Both the position numbers and the translations under genes were made by a program. The notes under the pieces were generated by a model, which did not search any database, was not told the origin of the DNA, and saw only the letters and a list, made by a program, of their open reading frames with translations. Shown piece by piece: positions 1 through 7,920 of a stretch of 64,000 bases of DNA. The first letter of the stretch is position 1; each line of letters begins with the position of its first letter. Origin of the DNA: Phenylobacterium sp. GTDB taxonomy: Bacteria > Pseudomonadota > Alphaproteobacteria > Caulobacterales > Caulobacteraceae. The stretch spans positions 37,312 to 101,311 of the forward strand of contig NZ_JAUYAF010000019.1 of NCBI RefSeq assembly GCF_030693625.1. The letters run 5' to 3'.

Positions 1-3000
1 ACGTTCGTGCCCAGGACCGCATCGTCCATGGCTTGGAGTTGGCGCATGAGGCCGACCTGCGTGGCCTGGATCGCCATGGCCTTTTCAGCCGCCTCTGCGG
101 CCGCAGCGGCTCGCGCTGCTTCCGTGTCCACCAGCTGCTCCGCCTGGCCCACGAACCGCGCCAGCACTTCGTCGATCTGGAGCCGTTCAAGGGTGGTCAG
201 CTGATCAGTGATCGTCGCGAACTGTTCGGCGGTCAGATAGCCGGCGGTGGCGAGTTCACCGTAGGCGATGCGCTGGGCCGAGATGCTGTCCTGGACGCCC
301 TTCAGGTCGTAGGCCTTGGGGTCGGTCAGCCGCAGGATCTCGTCGGCAAGGGTGCCGCTGATCTTCTGGGCCTGCTCGAACGCGCCCAGCACATTGGCGA
401 GCTCGTCCAGCCCCTTGCCCGCGGCGAGGGTGCTTTCGACCAGTTTTCGCTGAGCGTCTGACTGATAGGTCGCGCTTTCGAGAATGCCCTGGAGGGCGGC
501 GTCCACCGCTGCTGCGCTGTCCCCAACCGCGCTGGTGAGGGTCTGACCGTTCGACAGGTAGATTTGGCTCAGGTCGCGGGTGCCAATCACCAAGCCGCTG
601 ACCGTGGCGCCAAGCTCGATCCCAGAGGCCTTCAGCATCTGCTGGGCCTTCATGATGGCGTCGGCCGCCGACTTCACCGCGCCTTCGGTCTCTTCTGTTC
701 GAGACTTGCCGGTGAACTCGCCGGTCGCGAGGTTGTATCCCGCCCCCGCGTTGCTGGGCTTGCCGCCGACGTTGAAGATTTTCGCGGCGGCGTAGAGGGC
801 GCCGGCGGCGAGAGCGATAGGTCCGAGCACGCCAGCGAGGGCCATCAGACCGTTCGCCACGCCCGCACCCAGCGCGCCGCCACCCAGCAGGGTGCCAAGG
901 CTGCCGGCCGCGGCAACCCCGCCCGAGCCCGCGAGCCAGCTGCCCGCCGCCATACCCATGCCAGCGATGCTGAGACCGCCACCGATGGCATTGCCGGTCT
1001 TGCCGCCAACCATCTGAGCAGCAGCCGAACCGGCCGTCATCATGCCGCCGCCGAAGCTGCCGCCCTTGGAAGCGTCGAAGGCCGCGCGAACGGTCTGGAT
1101 GGTCTGGAGAAGGCTGTTCAGAGCGCCCCGGAAATCACCTCGCCCAAAGGCCGACTTGAAGTTTCCAACGGCGTCGGCGGCTTCCGAGATCGCGTCAATC
1201 AGCAGGCTCTGCTGGCTCGCCTGTTCGGTCTGGAGGGTGTGGATTTCGTCCAGCACATCAAGCCGCTGTTTCGCAAGCTCCACCTCTTGGACGGTGTAGC
1301 CGCCGAGGACGCCGCGCTGGACCTTTTCTTCAAGGCCCATTCGCTCTTGCTCCTGGTGGAGCCGGAGAATGTCGAGATCGACCTGCGCGCGGGCGTAGGT
1401 AGAGCGGCTGAGGTCCGCCTGGTGGCCAAGAAGCTCGGCTTGGAGACCCACCTCCCCCATGCGGATGTCATGGGCTTGGCGCGCAAGCTCAGCGTCCCGC
1501 TGGCGGTCGATTCCGTGCGCCTTCAGGTCCTCGATGCGGGCGTAGGTGAGCTTCAGGCCTTCCAGCAGCGCGATTTGCTCAGCCGCCTCGGTGTTGGCCT
1601 TGTCGTCGCGGATCTTCGCGATGCGGCCATCGAGTTCGGCGATCTTTTCAAGGTGGCCGGCTTGGAGGATTTGCTTTTCCAGCTTGGCCCGCTCGGTGAC
1701 ATCGGTCACGAGCGCCAGCCGCGCCTGTAGTTCCTCTTGCTGCGCTTGGGCGATGAGGCGGGCGATCTCCGAGTTGCGCTCGTCGGTGACGTCGCGGGGG
1801 GGCGAGGCGCCCTTGGGTGCGTTGCCTGCATCCTTGAGCACCTGGGCCTGCGCCCGCCTTAGGGCCTCCGCCCCGATCTCTCCGATGATGGCGCGCCCCC
1901 CAGACTGGAAGGCGGCCCGATCCGTCGCAAAATCACGCTGGAAGCCGGCCGCCACGTCCGCCCCGCCGAACTTCGCAGGGTCGTACCTAGGCAGCTTCAT
2001 CTCAGGCAGTTGGATCTGAGCTTTGCCGCCAGTGATCTGCGACCACGCAGCCTGAAACTTGTTCACCAGCTTGATGTTGCCGTTGATGAACCATTCCAGG
2101 GAACGGTTCATGGCGTTCACGGTGTTGGCCATGATCACGCCCAGAGCGCTGGGAAGGTTGCTCCAGTTCGAGACGATGGTTTTGTAGCTGGCGGTGAAGA
2201 ACGCCATCATGCTCGTGGTCGCCTCGAAGGCGCCCGACGTCATGGCGTTGAGCGTGAGGTTCCACTGCTCGCCCATCCACTTCAGGACGCCGCCGACCCA
2301 CGTATCCATGATGTGTCGGCCCAGGACCGTGAAGGTGGCCATCATCGTGTCGCCGAAGGTGACCGTCTTGTCCTTGACCCGATCGAGCTGGTCTTCGGTG
2401 AGCCCCAGTCCCTTGGTGATGTCGTCGGGATAGCCCTTCGAGAGTTCGCGGTGCAGCAACCCGAAGCCGGCGGCCACGGCCCCGACCGCGAGGGCGATGG
2501 GCGCCAGGATGGCGAGAACCGGGCCGAGGAAAGCCCCCATCTGCGCGAAGGCGGCGCCCACGCCCACACCCTGGACCTTCATCATGCCCAGGGTGTCGGC
2601 AATCTGTGGCCCCTGCATCACGAGGATCATGAGGGGATTTGTCATCATAGCCGCTTGGACACCGACGTCGGCGAACTGCCGTGACAGGTCCACGCCGGCG
2701 CGCATGGCGGCGCGCGACGAGCCGACCGTCTTGGCTTGAGCGCCATCCAGCGCGCCAAGACGCGACGTCAGGACGGAGATCGCCGCGGCGTGCTCCTTGG
2801 CGTCGATAGCCCCCATGTTGTGGAGACGGTTGGCCTCAGCCATCTCTGCGTTGGTCCGCGAGACCGCGGCCCCGAGGGGGTCCACGGACAGGCGGAGCGC
2901 ATCCACCGCGGCCGCGGTCTTGGCCAGGTCGCGCTCATATGCCTTGGACGCCTGGGCAAGCTCTCGCATGGCCGCCGCTTCAAGCTGACGCTGGGCGCGC

Positions 3001-3269
3001 ACCTGGGCCGACGCGCGCCCGGCGCTCTGCGTGGCGCGCTCCACCGCCCCCTCCGACTGAGCAAGGGACATGTTGGCCTGCGTCGTTCGTTCAGCCGCCC
3101 CGGCCGCCCCTCGCTGGCCTTCGCTCACACGGTCAGTGGCGAGCCTGACCCGCTTGGCGACGGCCTCAAGCTTTTCACTTTTCGCGATCAGTCCATCCAT
3201 CCGCTGTTCGGCGGTCATGGCGCTGTCGGATTTGAACTCGAAAACCAGAGTGGCGACGTCGACGGTCAC
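1..3269 (-). CDS. Phage tail tape-measure protein (3' end missing)
   Basis: Open reading frame of at least 1089 codons leaving the window at base 1. It begins at a GTG with an AGGGAGG ribosome site seven bases upstream. The N-terminal 230 residues are rich in Ala, Gln and Glu and predicted coiled coil. A hydrophobic Gly/Ala segment follows near residues 249-272, a second long coiled coil lies in the middle, and a Gly-rich hydrophobic block occupies about residues 740-826. This long-helix plus membrane-segment layout, directly after tail tube and tail chaperones, is typical of tape-measure proteins, which set tail length and are ejected during infection. Assigned by size, composition and position rather than by a diagnostic motif. 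Confidence 0.9.
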   Translation of the reverse strand, partial: MTVDVATLVFEFKSDSAMTAEQRMDGLIAKSEKLEAVAKRVRLATDRVSEGQRGAAGAAERTTQANMSLAQSEGAVERATQSAGRASAQVRAQRQLEAAAMRELAQASKAYERDLAKTAAAVDALRLSVDPLGAAVSRTNAEMAEANRLHNMGAIDAKEHAAAISVLTSRLGALDGAQAKTVGSSRAAMRAGVDLSRQFADVGVQAAMMTNPLMILVMQGPQIADTLGMMKVQGVGVGAAFAQMGAFLGPVLAILAPIALAVGAVAAGFGLLHRELSKGYPDDITKGLGLTEDQLDRVKDKTVTFGDTMMATFTVLGRHIMDTWVGGVLKWMGEQWNLTLNAMTSGAFEATTSMMAFFTASYKTIVSNWSNLPSALGVIMANTVNAMNRSLEWFINGNIKLVNKFQAAWSQITGGKAQIQLPEMKLPRYDPAKFGGADVAAGFQRDFATDRAAFQSGGRAIIGEIGAEALRRAQAQVLKDAGNAPKGASPPRDVTDERNSEIARLIAQAQQEELQARLALVTDVTERAKLEKQILQAGHLEKIAELDGRIAKIRDDKANTEAAEQIALLEGLKLTYARIEDLKAHGIDRQRDAELARQAHDIRMGEVGLQAELLGHQADLSRSTYARAQVDLDILRLHQEQERMGLEEKVQRGVLGGYTVQEVELAKQRLDVLDEIHTLQTEQASQQSLLIDAISEAADAVGNFKSAFGRGDFRGALNSLLQTIQTVRAAFDASKGGSFGGGMMTAGSAAAQMVGGKTGNAIGGGLSIAGMGMAAGSWLAGSGGVAAAGSLGTLLGGGALGAGVANGLMALAGVLGPIALAAGALYAAAKIFNVGGKPSNAGAGYNLATGEFTGKSRTEETEGAVKSAADAIMKAQQMLKASGIELGATVSGLVIGTRDLSQIYLSNGQTLTSAVGDSAAAVDAALQGILESATYQSDAQRKLVESTLAAGKGLDELANVLGAFEQAQKISGTLADEILRLTDPKAYDLKGVQDSISAQRIAYGELATAGYLTAEQFATITDQLTTLERLQIDEVLARFVGQAEQLVDTEAARAAAAAEAAEKAMAIQATQVGLMRQLQAMDDAVLGTN

Positions 3270-3306
3270 GGTGCGCCTCCCTGGCTTCTCGTGTTAGGGT
3301 TTTCGG

Positions 3307-3558
3307 ATGGACTTGAAGGACGAAGTTGAGGCGGCTCACGGCGTCGCCATCGCGCAGACGGCGCTTTTCGCGGCCCTGATCGGCATCTTGCGATCGCAGG
3401 GCATCCTCACCCGAGAGTTGGAGAACGTCATGTTCGACGCCGCCATCACTCAGGTGGAGACTGCCCCCGGGATCGACCCGCCGCTCGCCTTGCGCGCTCG
3501 GCAGGTTCTTGAGGTGATCGCTTCGGAGTTGGCCGGCCCCCCGCAGGGGCAGGACTAG
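3307..3558 (+). CDS. Small hypothetical protein, antisense within tail operon
   Basis: An 83-residue protein on the strand opposite the tail genes. It starts at ATG with a weak AGGG site and has the high third-position GC of its neighbours. It is predicted mostly helical, with a run of Ala/Leu/Ile around residues 13-30. Its last 113 bases overlap, antisense, the 3' end of the frameshifted tail chaperone. No family recognised. It could be a phage accessory gene with its own promoter, or a chance frame in GC-rich DNA; the first half lies where no minus-strand gene is coded, which favours a real gene. Confidence 0.5.
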   Translation: MDLKDEVEAAHGVAIAQTALFAALIGILRSQGILTRELENVMFDAAITQVETAPGIDPPLALRARQVLEVIASELAGPPQGQD

Positions 3559-4434
3559 GATTCTCCGAAGGCGCTTCCTCGTACGGCGCCATCATGAAGT
3601 TGATCATGTTCATGATGGCGGCGGCGGCTGCCTTGCGCGCGACGCCGGCTGGGGGTGGCCGGTTCGGGTCCACCGCCGCGTGTAGCTCTCCAAGATAGGC
3701 GTCGGACATTCTGCGAAGAGTGGTGGCCTCCCAGGCGTTCAGCGCGACGCCGGTCGAGTGGCGATAGGCCAGGAGTTCCTGGTACGTGACCACCTCACCC
3801 CCCGTGCTCGGGCCGATCTTGTAGAGAAAGTCGACGAGGTGCCGCCCGAAGTCCGTCGGCGGAAGATCAAGCTCAGGTCGTTCTCGGCCGGCCTCCTCGT
3901 CCGCCAAGAAGATTTCGCCGCGGGTCTTCTTCGACTTCTCAGGCCTGGCGGCGAGCCAGGCCTGTTGCCGGACGTGGAGAACAAGCTGGTCGGCGCAGCT
4001 CGTCAGAAATTTGACCAGTCACCCATCTCAAGGTTCACCTGCTCGGTGAGCCAGTTGCGCTTGGGGTCGGAGTAGCAGGCCCGGAAAGTCTCGCGGTCCT
4101 TGGGATCGCCGCCGCCATAGGTGAAGTTGTTGAAGGAGATGGTGCAGGCCGACAGGAAGCTGGCGATGCGCGCCTTCTTCTGCGCCTGGGTCTCCCGCGA
4201 TTTGCCGCGGTGGAACGACAGTCCGAACGATTTTTCGCTCTGCGCCTGCGCGGCCTCGAACTCCTGCGAGCCCGGCCCATAGACGGTTACGGACATGGGC
4301 TTCTTGACCGTCTTCTTGCCGCCCTCCCCGTCGTCGACTTCGACGTCCACGAGGAAAGGTTCGCCGGTCTTGGGATGGTTCAGGGTGACGTCCGTGGTGT
4401 CCGAGACATCGAAGGTCGCAACATCAAAGGTCAT
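3446..4434 (-). CDS. Tail assembly chaperone, long form made by -1 frameshift (G-T type)
   Basis: The -1 frame downstream of the short chaperone is open from the slippery site at 4006-4012 to a stop at 3446. If ribosomes slip there, a 329-residue fusion results: 143 residues of the upstream protein plus 186 new ones. The new segment holds the LDLPP, TYQELLAY and WEATTLRRMS-type stretches that I associate with T-domain tail chaperones (established for lambda G/GT, here by resemblance). Read alone, the downstream frame would have to start at an internal TTG (3907) and would lose about 33 residues of protein-like sequence, so a fusion is the better reading. The G/GT pair binds tape measure and recruits tail-tube subunits. 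Ends antisense to the small plus-strand gene. Confidence 0.75.
4003..4434 (-). CDS. Tail assembly chaperone, short form (G type)
   Basis: 143-residue protein starting at ATG 4434, with a GGAAAG-type site about eight bases upstream. It lies directly after the tail tube gene and before the tape-measure gene, the usual place of the lambda G-like chaperone. The N-terminal part (residues 1-60) is acidic and beta-rich; residues 60-100 are helical and basic. It ends in Ser-Asn-Phe-stop, and those codons form the slippery site. Established role of the family: free and fused chaperone forms at a fixed ratio coat the tape measure during tail assembly. No sequence motif is diagnostic; assignment is by position and by the linked frameshift. 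Confidence 0.8.
   Translation of the reverse strand: MTFDVATFDVSDTTDVTLNHPKTGEPFLVDVEVDDGEGGKKTVKKPMSVTVYGPGSQEFEAAQAQSEKSFGLSFHRGKSRETQAQKKARIASFLSACTISFNNFTYGGGDPKDRETFRACYSDPKRNWLTEQVNLEMGDWSNF
4006..4012 (-). other. Predicted -1 ribosomal frameshift site A_AAT_TTC
   Basis: On the minus strand the last codons of the short chaperone read TCA AAT TTC TGA. The heptamer A_AAT_TTC fits the X_XXY_YYZ rule exactly in the zero frame and abuts the stop codon. Slipping back one base gives AAA TTT CTG ACG and continues for 186 codons. That the site is used is inference from its match to tail-chaperone frameshifts in other phages. Confidence 0.7.
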
Positions 4435-4514
4435 TGCTCGGTCTTTCCGAAAAAGCAGCTCACGGCGCGACCGGAGCCTTAAGTTGGTTGGGAAAAGTCT
4501 CTGTGTCGCCCCGC

Positions 4515-4979
4515 TTAGGCGGGGATCGCCCGGACCAAGGTTCCGGACTTGACGGCCAGGGTCGGCGCCGAGCCGACGATGGTGTCGACGCCGCCGATGT
4601 TCGTCGGCAGCGCGGTCACCTGAGCCTGGAAGTTGATGATGGTGCCGTCCTGCAGGGTCCACTTGAACGAATAGTGGTCGTCGTCGTCCAACGCGGTTTG
4701 CAGCAGGGCTTGCCCGGCGTCCCCCGGCGCATAGGCCATCTGGGGCGTTTGCGTGCCGTCGTTGAAGCTGCCCTTGAGCTGGACCTGCGCCCGGGTCTTG
4801 AGCGGGTTGTGCGTGACCAGGTTGTAGGTCCGGCCAATCCCGCCGCCGCCGTCGGTCACTTCACCGATCTCGGTCCAGGAGAGGGCCGCATAGGCGGTCT
4901 TGGTCAGAGTAGCTGGGAGCGCCGCGGACATGTGGAGCGTGGCTCCAGCGGCGGTAAAAGCTTCAGTTGCCCCGGGCAT
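4515..4979 (-). CDS. Phage tail tube protein
   Basis: 154-residue protein rich in Thr, Gly, Ala and beta-strand pattern. It contains a stretch in which a glycine run is followed by Arg-Thr-Tyr, and a centre with alternating polar and hydrophobic residues, as expected for the beta-sandwich tail tube subunits of siphoviruses (lambda gpV / phage tail tube families). It lies between the Rossmann-like protein gene and the tail chaperones. Assigned by composition, length and position. Confidence 0.75.
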   Translation of the reverse strand: MPGATEAFTAAGATLHMSAALPATLTKTAYAALSWTEIGEVTDGGGGIGRTYNLVTHNPLKTRAQVQLKGSFNDGTQTPQMAYAPGDAGQALLQTALDDDDHYSFKWTLQDGTIINFQAQVTALPTNIGGVDTIVGSAPTLAVKSGTLVRAIPA

Positions 4980-5065
4980 GGTGGTCTCCTGGTTTCGGGG
5001 TGGAGGTTCACGGAGCGCGGGGCGCTACGTGCTACGCGCCGATGATCGGCGAGGTGGGGGGCGGC

Positions 5066-5920
5066 CTAGCCTTCGTCGGCAGGCGCGACGGGTGCGGGCG
5101 TAGGAGCGGCGCGCGCGGCGCGGGCCTTGGGCTTCGCGGCGGCCTTGGGCCGAGCGGTGCGGGTCGCAGGCTTCGCGGCGTCGTCACCGCCGCTCAGCTT
5201 GAGATCGCCGCCGATGAACTTGGGCTGGTTGGGGTCGATCTCGGCGTCCACGGATTCACCGGGCGCCAGCCGCTGCAGCTGCAGTTGGCCGCGCTCGTCC
5301 TTCGCCCAGAACTTGGCGGACGACTTGCCGGTGTTGGTGATGGTGTGCATTTCCGCGATCCTCGCGTGTTGCGGGGCGGTGGACCCCAGGGGTTTGATGT
5401 TCTCGACGGCCCCGACCCACTCCGGCGAGGGCTTGCCAAACAGCCCCGCGGTCCAGCCGCCCATGCTGCGGATCCTGCCGCCGAACTCACGCAGGGCCGC
5501 TTCGAAGCCCCAGCGGTAGTCACCCGTCCCAGCCCATGAGCCAGGGTTGATGAAGTGGCCGGCCTCGCTGTCCATCGGGATGCCGCACAGGATGATCGCG
5601 GTGGCGCCCACCTCTGTCAGAGCGCATTGGGCCGCATAGAGGCCCGAGGAGCCGTTCCAGCGGTCGCGGACCTGTTCCGCCCATGGACAGAGCCCAAGGC
5701 CGGCAGGGACGAAGTAGCGGGCCGCAGCGGGGCCTTTGCGCTCGGAGCGCCAGCGACCAAGGCATTCCGGGTGCTCAGTCGCCCAAGCGTCGAGCTTTCC
5801 GGGCCAGTGGATGCCGGCAAGGTTGGCGGCGACGACCATGTGGCGGCGGCCGATCAGTGCGGCGGCGGCTCTGACTTCCTCGAAGACCGAGGGGGCGCCG
5901 CCGAGGATGAGGGCGATCAT
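5066..5920 (-). CDS. Phage protein with Rossmann-like N-terminus, tail module
   Basis: 284 residues, starting at ATG 5920, which overlaps the stop of the upstream gene by four bases. The N-terminus, Ile-Ala-Leu-Ile-Leu-Gly-Gly-Ala-Pro-Ser, looks like the first strand and glycine loop of a Rossmann fold and recalls DUF115/MptE-like proteins. Later segments include IILCGIPMD and a Trp-rich stretch. From about residue 190 a beta-rich domain follows, then a basic Ala/Lys/Pro tail from about residue 240. This looks like an enzyme-like domain joined to a virion-type domain. Function unknown; conserved placement between tail terminator and tail tube suggests a virion-associated role. Confidence 0.6.
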   Translation of the reverse strand: MIALILGGAPSVFEEVRAAAALIGRRHMVVAANLAGIHWPGKLDAWATEHPECLGRWRSERKGPAAARYFVPAGLGLCPWAEQVRDRWNGSSGLYAAQCALTEVGATAIILCGIPMDSEAGHFINPGSWAGTGDYRWGFEAALREFGGRIRSMGGWTAGLFGKPSPEWVGAVENIKPLGSTAPQHARIAEMHTITNTGKSSAKFWAKDERGQLQLQRLAPGESVDAEIDPNQPKFIGGDLKLSGGDDAAKPATRTARPKAAAKPKARAARAAPTPAPVAPADEG

Positions 5921-6339
5921 CTGTCGGCAAAGCGGACGCGGACAATGGTCACGTCCCGATCGCCCTGGGGCGGCCCACGGGTGATGGCGGGCGCCCGGGT
6001 GATCTTCACGGTCTGGCCGCCGGTCTTCTGTTTCCATGTGCGGGGGAAAAGGGCCTTGATGGCCTCAGCTCTGGCGTTGGGAGCGCCGATGCCACTGGCC
6101 CGCACCTGCGCAACCGGCCACATCAGTCGGACTTGAAATGTGCCGCCCAGCATATCCGTGCGCGCCAACCCGATAGGCACGGCCGAGGCAAACCGCGTCT
6201 CGACCTCCTGATACGGGATTGTCCCGTTCGGCTCGCGACCATCAGCGAAGCCCTTGCCCTCGAAAGCAGTCCACTCCGCCCAGCCGAGTGTGAGCAGCCG
6301 CGTCTGCAGGATGCCCCGCATGGCCTGTTCGCTGCTCAT
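5917..6339 (-). CDS. Tail terminator-like protein (DUF4128 type)
   Basis: 140 residues. The start is set at ATG 6339, which overlaps the stop of the gp10-like gene (ATGA). Begins with a helix (MSSEQAMRGILQTRL) and continues with beta-strand segments such as GTFQVRLMWP, as in small DUF4128 / lambda gpU-type tail terminators that cap the tail tube and join it to the head. Assignment comes from length, the helix-then-strands layout and its place between gp10-like and tail tube genes; I cannot confirm the family from motifs alone. Confidence 0.6.
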   Translation of the reverse strand: MSSEQAMRGILQTRLLTLGWAEWTAFEGKGFADGREPNGTIPYQEVETRFASAVPIGLARTDMLGGTFQVRLMWPVAQVRASGIGAPNARAEAIKALFPRTWKQKTGGQTVKITRAPAITRGPPQGDRDVTIVRVRFADR

Positions 6340-6764
6340 CCGGCGATCCTCCGCGCAACAGCGGCGGCCATGGGGCTGAACTCTTGGGCAGACCACATGA
6401 TGCCGACCGGCGCCTGGCTGCTGTGTCCCGCCTCAATGGCTCCCGCATGGGGCGCGTTGTTAGAGAGATAGAGCATCGTGCCGGCGGGGTGTTCGGGCAT
6501 CCGATCCGGTTGATGCACCGCCCTGTGGTTGGTTTCCTGCGTCGTCTCGCTGGAGGGCGATCCCACGCTGAGGAACCAGGACGATTGCAGGTTGCCCGGG
6601 CGGTAGTCGGCCGGCGGCGGCGACTTCCAGAGTTCGGGCTGACCGTAGGGCGTCCAATCGGAGACGAGTTGGCCGCTGAACTGCAGAAAGGTCTCGCGGA
6701 CGATGTCGTCCGCCTTCCCCATCGCCTTAGCCTTAAATGCCCGAACGCTGTCAGCGAGGGACAT
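6336..6764 (-). CDS. HK97 gp10-like neck/tail component
   Basis: 142 residues from ATG 6764, coupled to both neighbours by four-base ATGA overlaps. The centre carries LSNNAPHAGAIEAGHSSQAP, which fits the Asn-x-x-Pro-Tyr/His...Glu-x-Gly...Gln-Ala-Pro pattern of HK97 gp10-type proteins. N-terminal residues 1-40 are helical and charged. Family members sit at the head-tail neck and are needed for tail completion or joining. A typical length for the family; nothing is unusual about it. Confidence 0.75.
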   Translation of the reverse strand: MSLADSVRAFKAKAMGKADDIVRETFLQFSGQLVSDWTPYGQPELWKSPPPADYRPGNLQSSWFLSVGSPSSETTQETNHRAVHQPDRMPEHPAGTMLYLSNNAPHAGAIEAGHSSQAPVGIMWSAQEFSPMAAAVARRIAG

Positions 6765-7153
6765 CAGCGGCGCAGGCGCAGTTCGTACAGGAGCGGAACA
6801 TCGGCGGGCTGCGTCGTGTCGACGGCCTTCACCGTGTGGGTTTTGCCGTTGAGCGTGACCGTCCAGGCGTCCGCCTCGGGCGTCGGCAACGCGGCGCCCG
6901 CTTCGGTCAGGGTCGACAGCATGAAGCGGACATCTCCCGCGGCCACGACGCCGCTTGAGATGCTGAAGGCGGAGTAAGCCTCTCCTTGCACGCCGTAGGC
7001 ATGATGGGTCTGAGGCGGACTGGCCCCCGATGTGGTGTCCGAAGCGGTATCGAACGTGCCGTTGGTGGCCGGCTGCAGCAAGGCGACCAGCTGGCCGGCC
7101 TCGCGCATGCCCGCGTCGATGTCCCGCGCCGCCGCCGCCCAATCCTCAGACAC
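6764..7153 (-). CDS. Phage head-tail joining-type protein, unassigned
   Basis: 129 residues from ATG 7153, overlapping the upstream connector gene by eight bases and the downstream gp10-like gene by one codon. N-terminal helix (residues 1-25), then a Thr/Ser/Gly-rich beta pattern with WTVTLNGKTHTV and a C-terminal LLYELRLRR. Size, beta-rich composition and position fit small head-completion (stopper) proteins that seal the portal vertex. No diagnostic motif; role inferred from gene order. Confidence 0.55.
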   Translation of the reverse strand: MSEDWAAAARDIDAGMREAGQLVALLQPATNGTFDTASDTTSGASPPQTHHAYGVQGEAYSAFSISSGVVAAGDVRFMLSTLTEAGAALPTPEADAWTVTLNGKTHTVKAVDTTQPADVPLLYELRLRR

Positions 7154-7562
7154 CGACAGACCTCAGCATGAACTGAGGCGCGTCACGGTCGCCGATGTAG
7201 GGGGCGAACATTGCCTCGATCAGAGTGGACGCAGGCGAGGCCGCATAGGACGCCGAGGCGTCGCCTATGACCGTCCACTTGATGCTTCCCGCCCCGGTGA
7301 GCACCTTTTGCTCAGCAGGGGTGTAAGTCCTGGCGAAGAACCCGGGCGTGGCGAGTTCGAGGCTCGCAGCCTCGTAGGTGGCCGGCTCAACGACGGAGAG
7401 GGTGTCGTCATAGCCCGGCAGCAGGTTGGCCACGTAGCGATAGAGGATGTGGTCGGAGGCGCGCATGAGCGCAGCCCCCGCCACGGTGTCGTTAGCGGCG
7501 GTCGGGGCGTTGTTGCCCCGCGCCGTCGCGTAGGCTCGCCATGCTGTCAGGGAGCCGTACAC
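7146..7562 (-). CDS. Head-tail connector (DnaT-like phage family)
   Basis: 138 residues. Begins MYGSLTAWRAYATARGN, with a helical N-terminal half containing LMRASDHILYRYVANL. This resembles the alphaproteobacterial phage proteins listed as DnaT-like or gp6-type connectors, which follow the capsid gene. Ends in VGDRD-type beta hairpin residues and APQFMLRSVGV. It probably forms a ring under the portal. Family name is by resemblance; the connector role is by position between capsid and neck genes. Confidence 0.6.
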   Translation of the reverse strand: MYGSLTAWRAYATARGNNAPTAANDTVAGAALMRASDHILYRYVANLLPGYDDTLSVVEPATYEAASLELATPGFFARTYTPAEQKVLTGAGSIKWTVIGDASASYAASPASTLIEAMFAPYIGDRDAPQFMLRSVGV

Positions 7563-7566
7563 CGGC

Positions 7567-7872
7567 TTAGGCCTTGCCGGCCTTCATGAGGGCCGCGACT
7601 ATGTCGCCCTTGGCGCTGGCGCCCTTTAGATCGACCTTCAGGTCGTCGGCCAGCTTCTTAAGCTCGTCGACGGTCATGGCTTCGAGCTCGGCCTTGGCGG
7701 GATCCACAGGCTCGGGATTGACGACGGCCACCTTACCCTTGCCGCCCTCGGTCAGGACCGTGTAGCGGCCGGCCCAGCCCGTGGGTTCTTCCTTGACGTC
7801 GAACTCGGTCCCGATAGCGATCTCGTCGCCATTTTGGCCGTAGATGCCGCCGCCAGTGATTTGGATTTTCAT
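7567..7872 (-). CDS. Small phage structural protein with C-terminal SAP-like helix pair
   Basis: 101 residues. The N-terminal half is a small beta-rich domain (KIQITGGGIYGQNGDEIAIG). The C-terminal 45 residues, MTVDELKKLADDLKVDLKGA followed by KGDIVAALMKAG, match the helix-extended-helix pattern of SAP / Rho-N type folds. It sits directly downstream of the major capsid gene. Such proteins between capsid and connector genes are common in phages but their role is unclear; head completion or DNA contact are possibilities. Confidence 0.6.
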   Translation of the reverse strand: MKIQITGGGIYGQNGDEIAIGTEFDVKEEPTGWAGRYTVLTEGGKGKVAVVNPEPVDPAKAELEAMTVDELKKLADDLKVDLKGASAKGDIVAALMKAGKA

Positions 7873-7920
7873 GTCTTTTGCTCCCGGATAGCGGCCCCGC
7901 CCGAAGGCGAGGCCAGCCCC

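Noticed and set aside
564-1730. Plus-strand frame of 388 codons across the tape-measure gene
   Set aside because: The minus-strand frame is open across the whole region with coiled-coil character and a good ribosome site; the plus-strand frame has no recognisable protein features.
3739-3984. Alternative minus-strand frame within the frameshift region
   Set aside because: Arg/Ser-rich shadow; the -1 frame from the slippery site encodes the recognisable T-domain-like sequence instead.
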